A DNA stretch of 64,000 bases from Nostocoides sp. F2B08. GTDB taxonomy: Bacteria; Actinomycetota; Actinomycetes; Actinomycetales; Dermatophilaceae. A program made the translations under genes and the position numbers. The stretch is taken from the NCBI RefSeq assembly GCF_009184895.1, contig NZ_WESE01000004.1, positions 1 through 64,000 of the forward strand, written 5' to 3'. The notes under the pieces are model-generated. The model saw nothing but the letters and a program-made list of their open reading frames with translations, searched no databases and was not told where the DNA came from. Shown here one piece after another: positions 37,471 through 45,989 of the stretch (position 1 is the first letter of the stretch; the number at the start of each line of letters is the position of its first letter).

Positions 37471-38211
37471 TCACTCGCTTCCCGTCGGTGCGTATGCGGT
37501 TTTCGCCTCGCGTGCGGATGCTGCGGTCTGGTCTGCGGCCGGCTCTGCGGCACTCGGGTCTGCGGCCGGCTCTGCCGCGCGCGGGTCGGCGGTCGGCGCC
37601 GGCGGCCGGGCCCGGCTCATGACGCGCCGGCCCTCGAAGGCCCGTCCGAGGGTCACCTCGTCGGCGTACTCGAGGTCGCCGCCGACGGGCAGACCCGAGG
37701 CGAGCCGGCTCACGGTGATGCCTTCGAACGAGGAGAGCAGCCGGACGAGGTAGGACGCGGTGGCCTCGCCCTCGAGGTTGGGGTCGGTGGCGACGATCAC
37801 CTCGGTGACCTCGTCGCTCGCGAGTCGCGTCATGAGCTCGGCGAAGCGCAGCTCCCCCGGACCGATGCCGTCCATCGGGCTGATCGCCCCGCCGAGGACG
37901 TGGTAGAGGCCGCGGAACTCGCGGGTGCGCTCGATGGCGACGACGTCCTTGGGCTCCTCCACCACGCAGATCGCGTGCGCGTCCCGGCGCGGGTCGAGGC
38001 AGATCCGGCACCGCTCACCCTCGGCGACGTTGCCGCAGACGTCGCAGAAGCGGACCTTGTCCTTGACCGCCTGGATGGCACCGACGAGACGGGTCACATC
38101 GACGGGGTCCGCCGCGAGCAGGTGGAAGGCCATCCGCTGGGCGCTCTTGGGTCCGATCCCGGGGAGTCTCCCGAGCTCGTCGATCAGATCCTGAACCGCG
38201 CCGTCGTACAC
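37471..38211 (-). CDS. recR: recombination protein RecR with C-terminal extension
   Basis: A 246-residue RecR, binding RecO/RecF and gapped DNA in recombinational repair. Present are the helix-hairpin-helix [17 protein letters not shown], zinc finger FCDVCGN..CRIC, and Toprim sequence CVVEEPKDV plus GELRF and [15 protein letters not shown]. RecR is normally about 200 residues; this one carries about 45 extra, low-complexity residues ([18 protein letters not shown]). GTG 38211 has a leaderless -10 box. A GTATGCGGT motif encodes KTAYAP in the tail. Confidence 0.95.
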   Translation of the reverse strand: MYDGAVQDLIDELGRLPGIGPKSAQRMAFHLLAADPVDVTRLVGAIQAVKDKVRFCDVCGNVAEGERCRICLDPRRDAHAICVVEEPKDVVAIERTREFRGLYHVLGGAISPMDGIGPGELRFAELMTRLASDEVTEVIVATDPNLEGEATASYLVRLLSSFEGITVSRLASGLPVGGDLEYADEVTLGRAFEGRRVMSRARPPAPTADPRAAEPAADPSAAEPAADQTAASAREAKTAYAPTGSE

Positions 38212-38224
38212 AGTGGCGAGCCTA
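38212..38224 (-). promoter_or_regulatory. leaderless -10 box of recR
   Basis: Minus strand TAGGCT, seven bases, then GTG at 38211. Confidence 0.55.
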
Positions 38225-38298
38225 TGCGTTCGTCCCGACACCGCACCGGACGCCGTCCCGGACCGGGAGGAGACGCGACGCTGTCGGGCGTGCCATGG

Positions 38299-38529
38299 TC
38301 AGGCGCCGAGGGGGGTGACCAGCTCGTAGCCGCCCGCCTCGTCGAGAGCCGCGGAGACCTCGTCCTGCCCGAGGTCGCGGACGGTCGTGACGACGATCGT
38401 GGAGGCACCGTCCTTGACCACGGTCACCTCGGCTCCCTCGACGCCGTCGAGCGCGGTGAGCTCCTCCTGCACGGCGCTCGCGCAGTGTCCGCAGGTCAGT
38501 CCTGTCGCATGGAAGGTCTGGGTCGACAT
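38299..38529 (-). CDS. heavy-metal-associated domain protein (CopZ-like)
   Basis: A 76-residue HMA protein with the Cys-X-X-Cys metal loop TGLTCGHCASAV (residues ~9-20) and the beta-alpha-beta-beta-alpha-beta length of copper chaperones. It would shuttle Cu(I), but no copper ATPase or CsoR is adjacent. The 62-bp tandem array begins about 85 bases upstream of its start, so it may lie in its promoter region. Confidence 0.88.
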   Translation of the reverse strand: MSTQTFHATGLTCGHCASAVQEELTALDGVEGAEVTVVKDGASTIVVTTVRDLGQDEVSAALDEAGGYELVTPLGA

Positions 38530-39008
38530 GCCTCCACTCTAGGCCCGTCCGCGCGGACGCCGTCCACGTGATCTCCGTCCATCGACGACCGGACCGTGAG
38601 GCCGCGGCACACCGCCGCTCCACAACTCCCCGGCATGCCATCCGCGCCACATCCCACGCCCCTGACATACCCCCAGCCACACCACAACTCCCCGGCATGC
38701 CACCCGCGCCCCTGACATACCCCCAGCCGCTCCACACCTGCCCGGCATGCCACCCGCGCCCCATCCCACGCCCCTGACACACCCCAAGCCGCACCACAAC
38801 TCCCCGGCATGCCACCCGCGCCACATCCCACGCCCCTGACATACCCCCAGCGACACCACAACTCCCCGGCATGCCACCCGCGCCACATCCCGCGCCCCTG
38901 GCATACCCCCTGCCACTCCACACCTCCCCGGCATGCCACCCGCGCCACATCCCGCGCCACCGCTCGGCAGGCCATGGACACCGGCTCGCCGGTGTCGACC
39001 CGAGGGGC
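38530..39008. other. long intergenic region with tandem array
   Basis: About 480 bases between divergent copZ-like and acyltransferase genes. Most is the 62-bp tandem array (38615-38960). The remainder on either side (38530-38614 and 38961-39008) holds no gene or clear operator. All three minus-strand frames are open through the array; I take that as a result of composition, not coding. Confidence 0.7.
38615..38960. repeat. six-copy 62-bp tandem array
   Basis: Units start at 38615, 38677, 38727, 38789, 38851 and 38913. Four complete units are 62 bp, the second is 50 bp (12-base deletion) and the sixth is truncated at about 38960. Identity between units is high, differing at a few positions. 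Each contains the 8-bp palindrome GGCATGCC inside CTCCCCGGCATGCCACCC or a close variant, and a CCCCTGACATACCCC-like segment. 62 is not a multiple of three. It could be a protein-binding array or a variable-number repeat. Confidence 0.92.
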
Positions 39009-39021
39009 TAGCGTGCTGTGC
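39009..39021 (+). promoter_or_regulatory. leaderless -10 box of the acyltransferase gene
   Basis: TAGCGT (39009-39014), seven bases, then GTG 39022; no Shine-Dalgarno sequence. Confidence 0.55.
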
Positions 39022-39693
39022 GTGTTCTTCCGCGCGGTCCGACAGGTGCTCATCCCGCTGAGCCATGCCGTGTACCGGCCGACCATCGTCGGCACGGAGA
39101 ACGTCCCCCGCTCCGGTGGAGTCCTCCTCGCGAGCAACCATCTGTCCTTCATCGACTCCTTCGTCATCCCGCTCGCAGCCCCGCGGCCGGTCAACTTCCT
39201 CGCCAAGTCCGACTACTTCACCGGACCCGGCATCGGCGGCGCCATCCGCCGCGAGCTGTTCACCGCCATGGGCGCGATACCGGTGGACCGCAACTCCGCG
39301 AGCGCCGCGCAGGAGTCGCTCGACTCGGCGCTCGAGGTGCTCAGGGCGGGCGGGGCCTTCGGCATCTACCCCGAGGGCACGAGGTCGCGCGACGGGCGCC
39401 TCTACCGCGGCCGGACGGGGGTCGCGTGGCTCGCTCTGACGGCGGATGCTCCCGTCGTGCCGGTGGGGCTCGTCGGCACCGAGGAGGCGCAGCCGGTCGG
39501 GGCGTCGATGCCGCGACTGGCCAAGGTCACGGTGCGGTTCGGCGAGCCGATCTCCCCCGACTCCTACGCCGGGATGCCGGCCGGTCGGGCCCGGCGCGAG
39601 CTGACCGACGACGTCATGACCGCCATCCAGGCGCTCACGGGCCAGGAGCCGGCCGGCACCTACAACGACGTGCCGGCCCGCCCCGCGGGGTAG
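39022..39693 (+). CDS. 1-acyl-glycerol-3-phosphate acyltransferase (PlsC family)
   Basis: A 223-residue membrane-associated acyltransferase that adds the second acyl chain in phospholipid synthesis. The four blocks are clear: SNHLSFIDS (NHX4D-like), MGAIPVDRN, FGIYPEGTRS and PVVPVGLVGTEE. GTG 39022 is supported by a leaderless -10 box; the open frame to the left runs into the tandem array and has no family sequence. It converges on dnaX with a 28-base gap. Confidence 0.9.
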   Translation: MFFRAVRQVLIPLSHAVYRPTIVGTENVPRSGGVLLASNHLSFIDSFVIPLAAPRPVNFLAKSDYFTGPGIGGAIRRELFTAMGAIPVDRNSASAAQESLDSALEVLRAGGAFGIYPEGTRSRDGRLYRGRTGVAWLALTADAPVVPVGLVGTEEAQPVGASMPRLAKVTVRFGEPISPDSYAGMPAGRARRELTDDVMTAIQALTGQEPAGTYNDVPARPAG

Positions 39694-39721
39694 CCACCAC
39701 AGCGGGCGGCTCGTGCGGCGG

Positions 39722-42211
39722 CTACTCGTCGCTCTCGCGGATGACCGTGCCGCCGAGCACGCGCTCGACGACCGCCTGCCCGATCTCCCCCGATGTCTCG
39801 ATGTCCTCGTCGTCGGCGCTGATGGAGTCGGGATCGTCGACGACCTCGGCGGCCTTCGGTGGAACCGCTGCGGGTGTCGCGGCGTCGCGCCCACCAGGGC
39901 CCGGCGCGCGCTCGATCGGGTCCTCGCCACCGGTCGCCCACGACGGAGCCGACGCGGCCGGGGGTGGAGCGCTGCTCCAGTCCGGCTCGCCCGTGCGGGC
40001 CGTCGCAGCGCCGGGGGTCTGTGCCGTATGCGCCGGTCGCCCACCACGCACGGGCGGCGGACCGTCGCCGGTCGGGTCCGGCGACCCGGGCCGAGCACCG
40101 ATGGCTGCAACGGGGGACGCTCCGGCTCCCTCCGTGGCCGGTCCCTGACCCGCTACCCGGAAGTCTGGCGGGGCCGCCACGGCTTCCGGCCGGTCACCCC
40201 GCGATTCCGGTCGGCCACCTCGGGGGTCGTCCGGGGCGGCACCGTCGGCCGTCGACCCGACGCCGGACGCACCGGCGGCCCGCTGAGCAGCCGGATGGTC
40301 GGCCGGCCCGGACGCATCCTGGGCGGTCTGCGGTGGACGTGCGCTGAGCGCGGCAGGAGTCGTCACCGGCCCACCTCGGATCCCTGCCGAGTGCCGCGCC
40401 GCGTCGGGCGCATCCGCGTCGACGACGCACTCGACCCGGGCGTCGAGGCCCAGGACCTCCATGAGCGCCTCCTGCACCCACGCGGGGTGGGCGCCACGAC
40501 GGAAGGTCTCCGCGAGACCCGCCGTCTCGATGGCGAGCACCAGCCGTGACCCATCGAACGACGTCGGCTGGGCGCTCGCCGAGACCAGCGTCCAGGTGAC
40601 GCGCTTGTGCCGGGACAGCCAGTCGAGGATGTCGGGCCAGGCGCGCACGATCGCGGCATGGTCGAGTCCGCCGGCTGTCGGTGCACGTGTCGGTTCAGGT
40701 GCAGGTGGTGACGCTGGTATCGACTCGGGGACGGACGCGGACGCGGGCTCAGCCACCCGCGCCGACGGGGTCTGCTCCGGGGCCGCGCCGCTCGAGTGCG
40801 ACAGAGCATCGCCGCTCGACTCCGACCGCTCCTTCGGGGGAGTGTCGGTCCTGCCGTCGGGTGCCGGTGACGCCGACAACCCGTCCGTCGGCGAGGCCGT
40901 GACGGGGGGCACGCCCGCGGTCGGAGGCAGGGCCGAACCTGCGGCCGGTGCGGTCGCCGAGGACGCGGACGCGGCGTCCTCGGACACTGCGGTCGAGGGC
41001 TGCGCTGCCGGCGCCACCTCACGGGCAGGAGGGGCCATCCCGGACCCGACCCCCATCTCGAGGCGCCGCTCGACGCGGTCCAGGCGCGCCGCATACCCCT
41101 GCGGGCCGGAGGCCCCGGGCAGAAGCAAGCGGGCGATGATCAGCTCGAGCTGCAGCCGGGGCGCGGTCGCCCCGGTCATCTCGGTCAGGCCGGCGTTGAC
41201 GATGTCGGCCGCCCGGGAGAGACCTCCGGGGCCGAAGGCAGCGGCCTGGACGTGCATCCGGTCGAGCTGGTCGCTGGGCACCCCCCGCAGCACGCCGGCG
41301 GCGCCGTCCGGCACCGCGGCGCAGATGATGAGGTCGCGCAGCCGCTGGAGCAGGTCCTCGACGAACCGACGGGGGTCCAGGCCCGTCTCGATGACCTTGT
41401 CCACCTCGCCGAACGCGGCCGCGGCGTCACCGTGCCCGATCGCGGTGATCGTCGCGTCGAGCAGCTCGGCGTCGGTGAATCCGAGCAGCGCCGCGGCACC
41501 GGCGTAGGTCAGACCCTGCTCCCCGGAGCCGGCGATCAGCTGGTCGAGCACCGACAAGGAGTCACGGACCGACCCGCCGCCGGCGCGCACGACGAAGGAC
41601 AGGACACCCGGCTCGACCGGCACGCCCTCGGACGCGCACACGGTCGACAGGTAGTCCTGCAGCTGGGCGGGCGGCACGAGCCGGAACGGATAGTGGTGGG
41701 TGCGCGAGCGGATCGTGCCGATGACCTTCTCCGGCTCGGTCGTCGCGAAGACGAACTTCACGTGCTCGGGCGGCTCCTCGACGATCTTGAGCAGGGCGTT
41801 GAAGCCCTGCGGCGTGACCATGTGCGCCTCGTCGATGATGTAGATCTTGTAGCGGCTCTGGGCCGGGCCGTAGGACGCGCGCTCGCGCAGCTCGCGGGCG
41901 TCGTCGACGCCGCCGTGCGAGGCCGCGTCGATCTCGATGACGTCGACGGTTCCGGCACCGCGGCGCGCCAGGGCGACGCACGAGTCACAGACGCCGCAGG
42001 GGGTGGCGGTCGGCCCCTCGGCACAGTTCAGGCAGCGCGCCAGGATGCGGGCGCTCGTCGTCTTGCCGCATCCGCGCGGGCCGCTGAAGAGGTAGGCGTG
42101 GCCCACCCGCCCGGTCCGCAACGCCTGCTGCAGCGGCTCGGTCACGTGCTCCTGGCCGATGACGTCCGCGAACGTCTCCGGGCGGTAGCGGCGGTAGAGG
42201 GCCTGGGTCAC
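39722..42211 (-). CDS. dnaX: DNA polymerase III subunits gamma/tau
   Basis: An 829-residue clamp-loader ATPase. Walker A FSGPRGCGKTTSARI, zinc module CLNCAEG..CGVCDSC, Walker B YIIDEAHMV and sensor FATTEPEKV lie in the first 210 residues. The C-terminal half has a long Ala/Pro/Ser-rich linker and a tau segment around residues 525-615. GTG 42211 has a leaderless -10 box. No slippery A-run for a gamma frameshift is visible. SRP RNA, tRNA-Ser, recR and tadA nearby follow usual actinobacterial grouping. Confidence 0.95.
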   Translation of the reverse strand: MTQALYRRYRPETFADVIGQEHVTEPLQQALRTGRVGHAYLFSGPRGCGKTTSARILARCLNCAEGPTATPCGVCDSCVALARRGAGTVDVIEIDAASHGGVDDARELRERASYGPAQSRYKIYIIDEAHMVTPQGFNALLKIVEEPPEHVKFVFATTEPEKVIGTIRSRTHHYPFRLVPPAQLQDYLSTVCASEGVPVEPGVLSFVVRAGGGSVRDSLSVLDQLIAGSGEQGLTYAGAAALLGFTDAELLDATITAIGHGDAAAAFGEVDKVIETGLDPRRFVEDLLQRLRDLIICAAVPDGAAGVLRGVPSDQLDRMHVQAAAFGPGGLSRAADIVNAGLTEMTGATAPRLQLELIIARLLLPGASGPQGYAARLDRVERRLEMGVGSGMAPPAREVAPAAQPSTAVSEDAASASSATAPAAGSALPPTAGVPPVTASPTDGLSASPAPDGRTDTPPKERSESSGDALSHSSGAAPEQTPSARVAEPASASVPESIPASPPAPEPTRAPTAGGLDHAAIVRAWPDILDWLSRHKRVTWTLVSASAQPTSFDGSRLVLAIETAGLAETFRRGAHPAWVQEALMEVLGLDARVECVVDADAPDAARHSAGIRGGPVTTPAALSARPPQTAQDASGPADHPAAQRAAGASGVGSTADGAAPDDPRGGRPESRGDRPEAVAAPPDFRVAGQGPATEGAGASPVAAIGARPGSPDPTGDGPPPVRGGRPAHTAQTPGAATARTGEPDWSSAPPPAASAPSWATGGEDPIERAPGPGGRDAATPAAVPPKAAEVVDDPDSISADDEDIETSGEIGQAVVERVLGGTVIRESDE

Positions 42212-42224
42212 GTTCGCAACCCTA
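42212..42224 (-). promoter_or_regulatory. leaderless -10 box of dnaX
   Basis: Minus strand TAGGGT, seven bases, then GTG at 42211. Confidence 0.55.
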
Positions 42225-42301
42225 ACCGCCGAGGCCGACGGTGCACCGCCCGATCCACAGGCGCCTGCGGCGCCACCGGTCCGTACGCCGACATCGCGGC
42301 C

Positions 42302-44803
42302 TCACCGCCGCCGGAACCGCCGCCGGAGCCGTTCGGTCCGGGTCCCCGCGAGGGCCCGCACGACGGCGCCCCCGTCGCGGGCCGCCGCGCGCCAGTCACC
42401 GTTGAGGGTGTCGACGACGGTACGCACCATCTCCGGTGTGAGCCCACCCTGGAGCATCATCCGCGGCACGACCTCGCGCGCCAGGTCCCGGGCGTCGCCG
42501 GCGAACACGGTGCCGTCGCCGGCCATGTCCCTCGCCAGGGCGCCCGCGACGAGGTCGTGCAGGCGCCGCCCGGCGGCACTGTGCAGCACGTCCGCGAGGG
42601 GCGTGTTCTCGGTGAACTCGCCCGGGCGGTCGGCGACGTTGTCCGGGAGGTCCTCGTCGAGCAGGTCCTCGAACGCCCGCCGGGAGAACACGTGGTGCGG
42701 ATGGAGGGACCGGTATGCGCGGCACGTGGGCGAGCAGTCCGGCTCGGCCCCGCCGTGGGTCACGACCCGATGGCTCGCGCGGACCTCGCTCGACGACGCC
42801 GAGACGTGGACCTGCCAGGCCCCGTTCTCGACGACGAACGCTCCGCTCGCGACGTCCCAGTGGTGAAACGCCGCGACGTCCACGGGGATGGTGACCCGCT
42901 CGCTCTCCCCCGCCAGCAGGTGGACCTTCGCGAACCCGGCCAGCGTGCGGCGCGGCCGGTGGATACCGACGTCGGTGCGTTCCGCATACACCTGGACGAC
43001 GTCCGAACCGGGGCGGGTTCCGGTGTTGGTCACCGTCACCGACACCTCGAGCCGGCCGTCGGTGAGCTCGGCGGGCGTGACGTCGGCGGCGCTGAGCGAC
43101 GAGTCGGTCCACTCGAACGTCGTGTACGAGAGTCCGTGCCCGAAGGGGAAGGCGACCGGCACGTCCGCGGTGTCGAACCACCGGTAGCCGACGAACAGCG
43201 ACTCGCGGTACTCCGCCTGACGTGGGCCGTTGGGGATCGCCGCGACGGGGTGGTCGCCGAGAGCGGCGGGGAAGGTCTCCGCGAGCCGTCCGCCGGGGTC
43301 GGTCGCGCCCGTGAGCACGTCCGCGAGGGCGGCCCCGGCGGCCTGGCCGCCGAGGTAGGCCTGGAGGATCGCCGGGACCTCGTCCCGCCAGGGCAGCGTG
43401 ACGGGGGCTCCGCTCACGACCACGACGACCGTACGTGGGTTCGTGGCCGCGACCGCCCGCACGAGTGCGTCGTGAGGGGCGGGCAGGTCCATCGCGGTGC
43501 GGTCGAGACCCTCGGTCTCGTGGCTCTCCGGCAGCCCCACGACGACGACCGCGACATCGGCCTCTGCCGCCTCGCGCACGGCGACCTGTCGCAGGGGTGG
43601 GCTGTCGACATCGTCGTGGCGGCGATAACCGGGCACGTAGTGGATCTGGCTGAACGGCAGCCGTTTGCGCAGCTCGGACCGCAACGTGGCCACCCGGGTC
43701 GGCACGACGCGGGAGCTGCCGGAGCCCTGGAACCGCGGCTCGCCGGCGAGAGCGCCGATGAGCGCGATCCGGTAGGGCGCCTGCAGTCGGGGTGCGAACG
43801 GCAGCACCGGCGCGCCGTCGACGGGCTCGTTGCGCAGGAGCACCGTCCCGGCCGAGGCGGTCAGCCGGCCGAGGTGGTGGTGCGCATCCTCGTCGAACGG
43901 CTCGACAGGGTCCGCCCTGCGCTCCTCGGCGCGCTGGATCAGCCGCAGGACGGCGCGGGCGGCACGGTCCAGGTCGGCCTCGTCCAGGCGACCCCCTTCC
44001 ACGGCGTCGACGGTCTCGGCCACGCGGTCCGCCCCGTCGCCGGGCATCTGCAGGTCCATCCCGGCGGCGAGCGAGGCCACCCGGTCGTTCACCGCGCCCC
44101 AGTCGGAGATCACCGCGCCGTCGAAGCCCCATTCCTCCCGGAGCACCCGGGTCAGAAGCGTCGGGCTCTCCGTGGCGTAGGTGCCGTTGACGCGGTTGTA
44201 TGCGCTCATCACCGTCGCGACCTGCGCACCGACGGCGGCCCGGAAGGCCGGGAGGTAGATCTCGCGCAACGCCCGCTCGTCGACGATGGCGTCGACGGAG
44301 AAGCGCCGGTGCTCCTGGTTGTTCACCGCGAAGTGCTTCACGCAGGCGTCGACACCCGCTGACTGGACCCCCTCGATCCAGGCCGCTCCCGCGACCCCGG
44401 AGAGGAGCGGGTCCTCGCTGAAGTACTCGAAGTTGCGGCCGCACAGCGGTGACCGCTTGATGTTGACGCCGGGTCCGAGCAGGACGTCCACCCCGGCGGC
44501 CCGGGCCTCACGTCCGAGGGCCTGGCCCACGCGTCTGACGACCTCGCGGTCCCACGTCGACCCGAGGAGCGAAGCGGTCGGGAAACACGTCGCCGGTGCG
44601 GTCCCACGCCCCCGGGGGTCGCCCTCGGTCCGAACCTTGCGTACGCCGTGCGGACCGTCGGCGAGGGACAGTCCGCGGACGCCGTGCTCGGGGAGGGGTG
44701 CCACGGCCCACGCGCCCAGCCCGATCGTCAGCGCGGCCTTCTCGGCGATGGTCAGGCGGCTCAGCACGTCCTCGACGTCGAAGGTCACGCCCGGGTTCAC
44801 CAT
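42302..44803 (-). CDS. beta-glucosidase-like hydrolase, GH3
   Basis: An 833-residue, cytoplasmic-looking GH3 enzyme (no signal peptide). N-terminal barrel with DGPHGVRKV, GPGVNIKRSPLCGRNFEYFSEDP (family 3 hallmark split), VKHFAVNNQEHRR and the nucleophile region GAVISDWGAVND; then the alpha/beta sandwich and a fibronectin III-like domain (SYTTFEWTD). A ~130-residue helical tail follows. It may act on beta-glucosides or similar. ATG 44803 is preferred to TTG 44815; no strong ribosome site separates them. Confidence 0.9.
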   Translation of the reverse strand: MVNPGVTFDVEDVLSRLTIAEKAALTIGLGAWAVAPLPEHGVRGLSLADGPHGVRKVRTEGDPRGRGTAPATCFPTASLLGSTWDREVVRRVGQALGREARAAGVDVLLGPGVNIKRSPLCGRNFEYFSEDPLLSGVAGAAWIEGVQSAGVDACVKHFAVNNQEHRRFSVDAIVDERALREIYLPAFRAAVGAQVATVMSAYNRVNGTYATESPTLLTRVLREEWGFDGAVISDWGAVNDRVASLAAGMDLQMPGDGADRVAETVDAVEGGRLDEADLDRAARAVLRLIQRAEERRADPVEPFDEDAHHHLGRLTASAGTVLLRNEPVDGAPVLPFAPRLQAPYRIALIGALAGEPRFQGSGSSRVVPTRVATLRSELRKRLPFSQIHYVPGYRRHDDVDSPPLRQVAVREAAEADVAVVVVGLPESHETEGLDRTAMDLPAPHDALVRAVAATNPRTVVVVVSGAPVTLPWRDEVPAILQAYLGGQAAGAALADVLTGATDPGGRLAETFPAALGDHPVAAIPNGPRQAEYRESLFVGYRWFDTADVPVAFPFGHGLSYTTFEWTDSSLSAADVTPAELTDGRLEVSVTVTNTGTRPGSDVVQVYAERTDVGIHRPRRTLAGFAKVHLLAGESERVTIPVDVAAFHHWDVASGAFVVENGAWQVHVSASSSEVRASHRVVTHGGAEPDCSPTCRAYRSLHPHHVFSRRAFEDLLDEDLPDNVADRPGEFTENTPLADVLHSAAGRRLHDLVAGALARDMAGDGTVFAGDARDLAREVVPRMMLQGGLTPEMVRTVVDTLNGDWRAAARDGGAVVRALAGTRTERLRRRFRRR

Positions 44804-44862
44804 GTCCGGATTCAAGCAGACCCAGGTGCCGTGCCGGGCACCACCTCTGCGACACTAACGTG

Positions 44863-45252
44863 ATGGCCACGGACGTCAAGGACCGGACGGCACGCACCCG
44901 AGAGGTGATCTCGGACTTCGTCGACGTCGTCCATGCGCGGGACTACGACCGGATGCGGTCGATGCTGACCCCGGACTTCACCGCGGAGTACCCCCACACG
45001 GGGGAGGTGTTCGACCTCGACAGCTATATCCGACTCAGCCGGGACTACCCCGGAGGGCCGTGGCGGATCCACATCGAGGAGCGGGTCGTCGAGGGCGACC
45101 GCGCGGTGTGCAGGGCGACGATCGAGAACGGGCAGGCGACGTTCTTCATGGCCTGCTTCGTCACCGTGGACCCCTCCGACCGGATCAGCCGGATCATCGA
45201 GGTGTGGACCACCGAGGTCGCTCCCCGCCAGTCGGAGTACCGACCCGGCTGA
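44863..45252 (+). CDS. SnoaL/NTF2-like protein
   Basis: A 129-residue protein with the cone-shaped NTF2 pattern: EVISDFVDVVHARDYDRMRSMLTPDFTAEYP, DSYIRLSRDYPGG, DRAVCRATIEN and RISRIIEVWTTE. Family members are isomerases, hydrolases or binding proteins, so no activity is assigned. It is divergent from the GH3 gene with a 59-base gap. GTG 44860 in frame is an alternative start. Confidence 0.7.
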   Translation: MATDVKDRTARTREVISDFVDVVHARDYDRMRSMLTPDFTAEYPHTGEVFDLDSYIRLSRDYPGGPWRIHIEERVVEGDRAVCRATIENGQATFFMACFVTVDPSDRISRIIEVWTTEVAPRQSEYRPG

Positions 45253-45269
45253 CCGAACCAGGCCGAGGA

Positions 45270-45289
45270 GCGGGGCCGCAAAACCCCGC
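45270..45289 (+). terminator. short hairpin after the SnoaL-like gene
   Basis: GCGGGG and CCCCGC, six base pairs around an eight-base A-rich loop, 17 bases past the stop. Weak terminator candidate. Confidence 0.4.
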
Positions 45290-45342
45290 GACCGGGTCCG
45301 TGGCGCGTACGGTCGATGATGACCTACGGGAGGACTTCGATC

Positions 45343-45924
45343 ATGTCGGTGCGATCTATGAAGGGGCGGGCTGTCGCCGCGATCCTGACGGCCGGCGCGC
45401 TCGCGCTGAGCGGCTGCGGGAGTGGTGCGCCGGACGGAGCGGAGGTCGGCGAGGCAGTCGAGTCGGCGGTCGCCGAGGCCACGGACGCGGTGACCGACGG
45501 CTCGCTGGAGGAGATGCAGCAGGACGCCGAGCAGATGGCCGAGGAGATGGCCGAGGGACTCGAGGCGCAGCAGGAGGCTCAGGGTGGTGGCTCGGCCACC
45601 CTGACCGCCGGCGACCAGACCTGGACCTTCGACCGCGTGCTGTGCGCGTTCGGCGAGGAGGAGATCGGCCAGGAGGGAGCGGAGTTCGTGCTCTCCTCGA
45701 TCCAGGACGGCCTGCAGTTCTACGTCTCGATCGACGAGTTCGGCCACTTCGTCAGCATCGACGACGTCGAGGACTTCGAGAACCCGTCCGTCGCTCTCTC
45801 CAACGACGGCGCCGCCGGGGAGTTCATCACGCTCGACGGCAAGGACGTGAGCGGTGAGGTCACGATGGTCGACGACACCGGCGCCGACGACGTCGAGGCG
45901 AGCTTCGAGGCGACCTGTCCCTGA
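45343..45924 (+). CDS. lipoprotein of unknown function
   Basis: A 193-residue lipoprotein with lipobox ALSGC near residue 25. An acidic, Glu/Gln-rich helical stretch follows (EEMQQDAEQMAEEMAEGLEA), then a C-terminal beta-rich domain with two Cys (VLCAFG and ATCP) likely joined by a disulphide. ATG 45343 is chosen because GGGAGGA lies about eight bases upstream; earlier in-frame ATGs at 45316 and 45319 have no site. I do not recognise the family. Confidence 0.7.
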   Translation: MSVRSMKGRAVAAILTAGALALSGCGSGAPDGAEVGEAVESAVAEATDAVTDGSLEEMQQDAEQMAEEMAEGLEAQQEAQGGGSATLTAGDQTWTFDRVLCAFGEEEIGQEGAEFVLSSIQDGLQFYVSIDEFGHFVSIDDVEDFENPSVALSNDGAAGEFITLDGKDVSGEVTMVDDTGADDVEASFEATCP

Positions 45925-45976
45925 GCCGGACTCGACCCGCGCGAGGTCGGCGGATCAGCGGAGGCGGACGACCGCA

Positions 45977-45989
45977 TACCCTGGAAGGC
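45977..45989 (+). promoter_or_regulatory. leaderless -10 box of the DsbA-like gene, overlapping a motif copy
   Basis: TACCCT (45977-45982), seven bases, then GTG 45990. The -10 box shares bases with ACCGCATAC (45971-45979). Confidence 0.55.

Noticed and set aside
38615-38960. CRISPR array
   Set aside because: Units are contiguous 62-bp repeats without unique spacers, and no cas genes are near.
38222-40110. Minus-strand frames open through the 62-bp repeats (Gly/Trp-rich repeat proteins)
   Set aside because: All three minus frames are open because of composition; the 62-bp unit shifts frame each copy and no ribosome site or conserved frame supports translation.
41252-44362. 1036-codon open frame opposite dnaX and GH3
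   Set aside because: High-GC shadow frame: it runs across two well-identified genes on the other strand, has no family sequence and no start signal.
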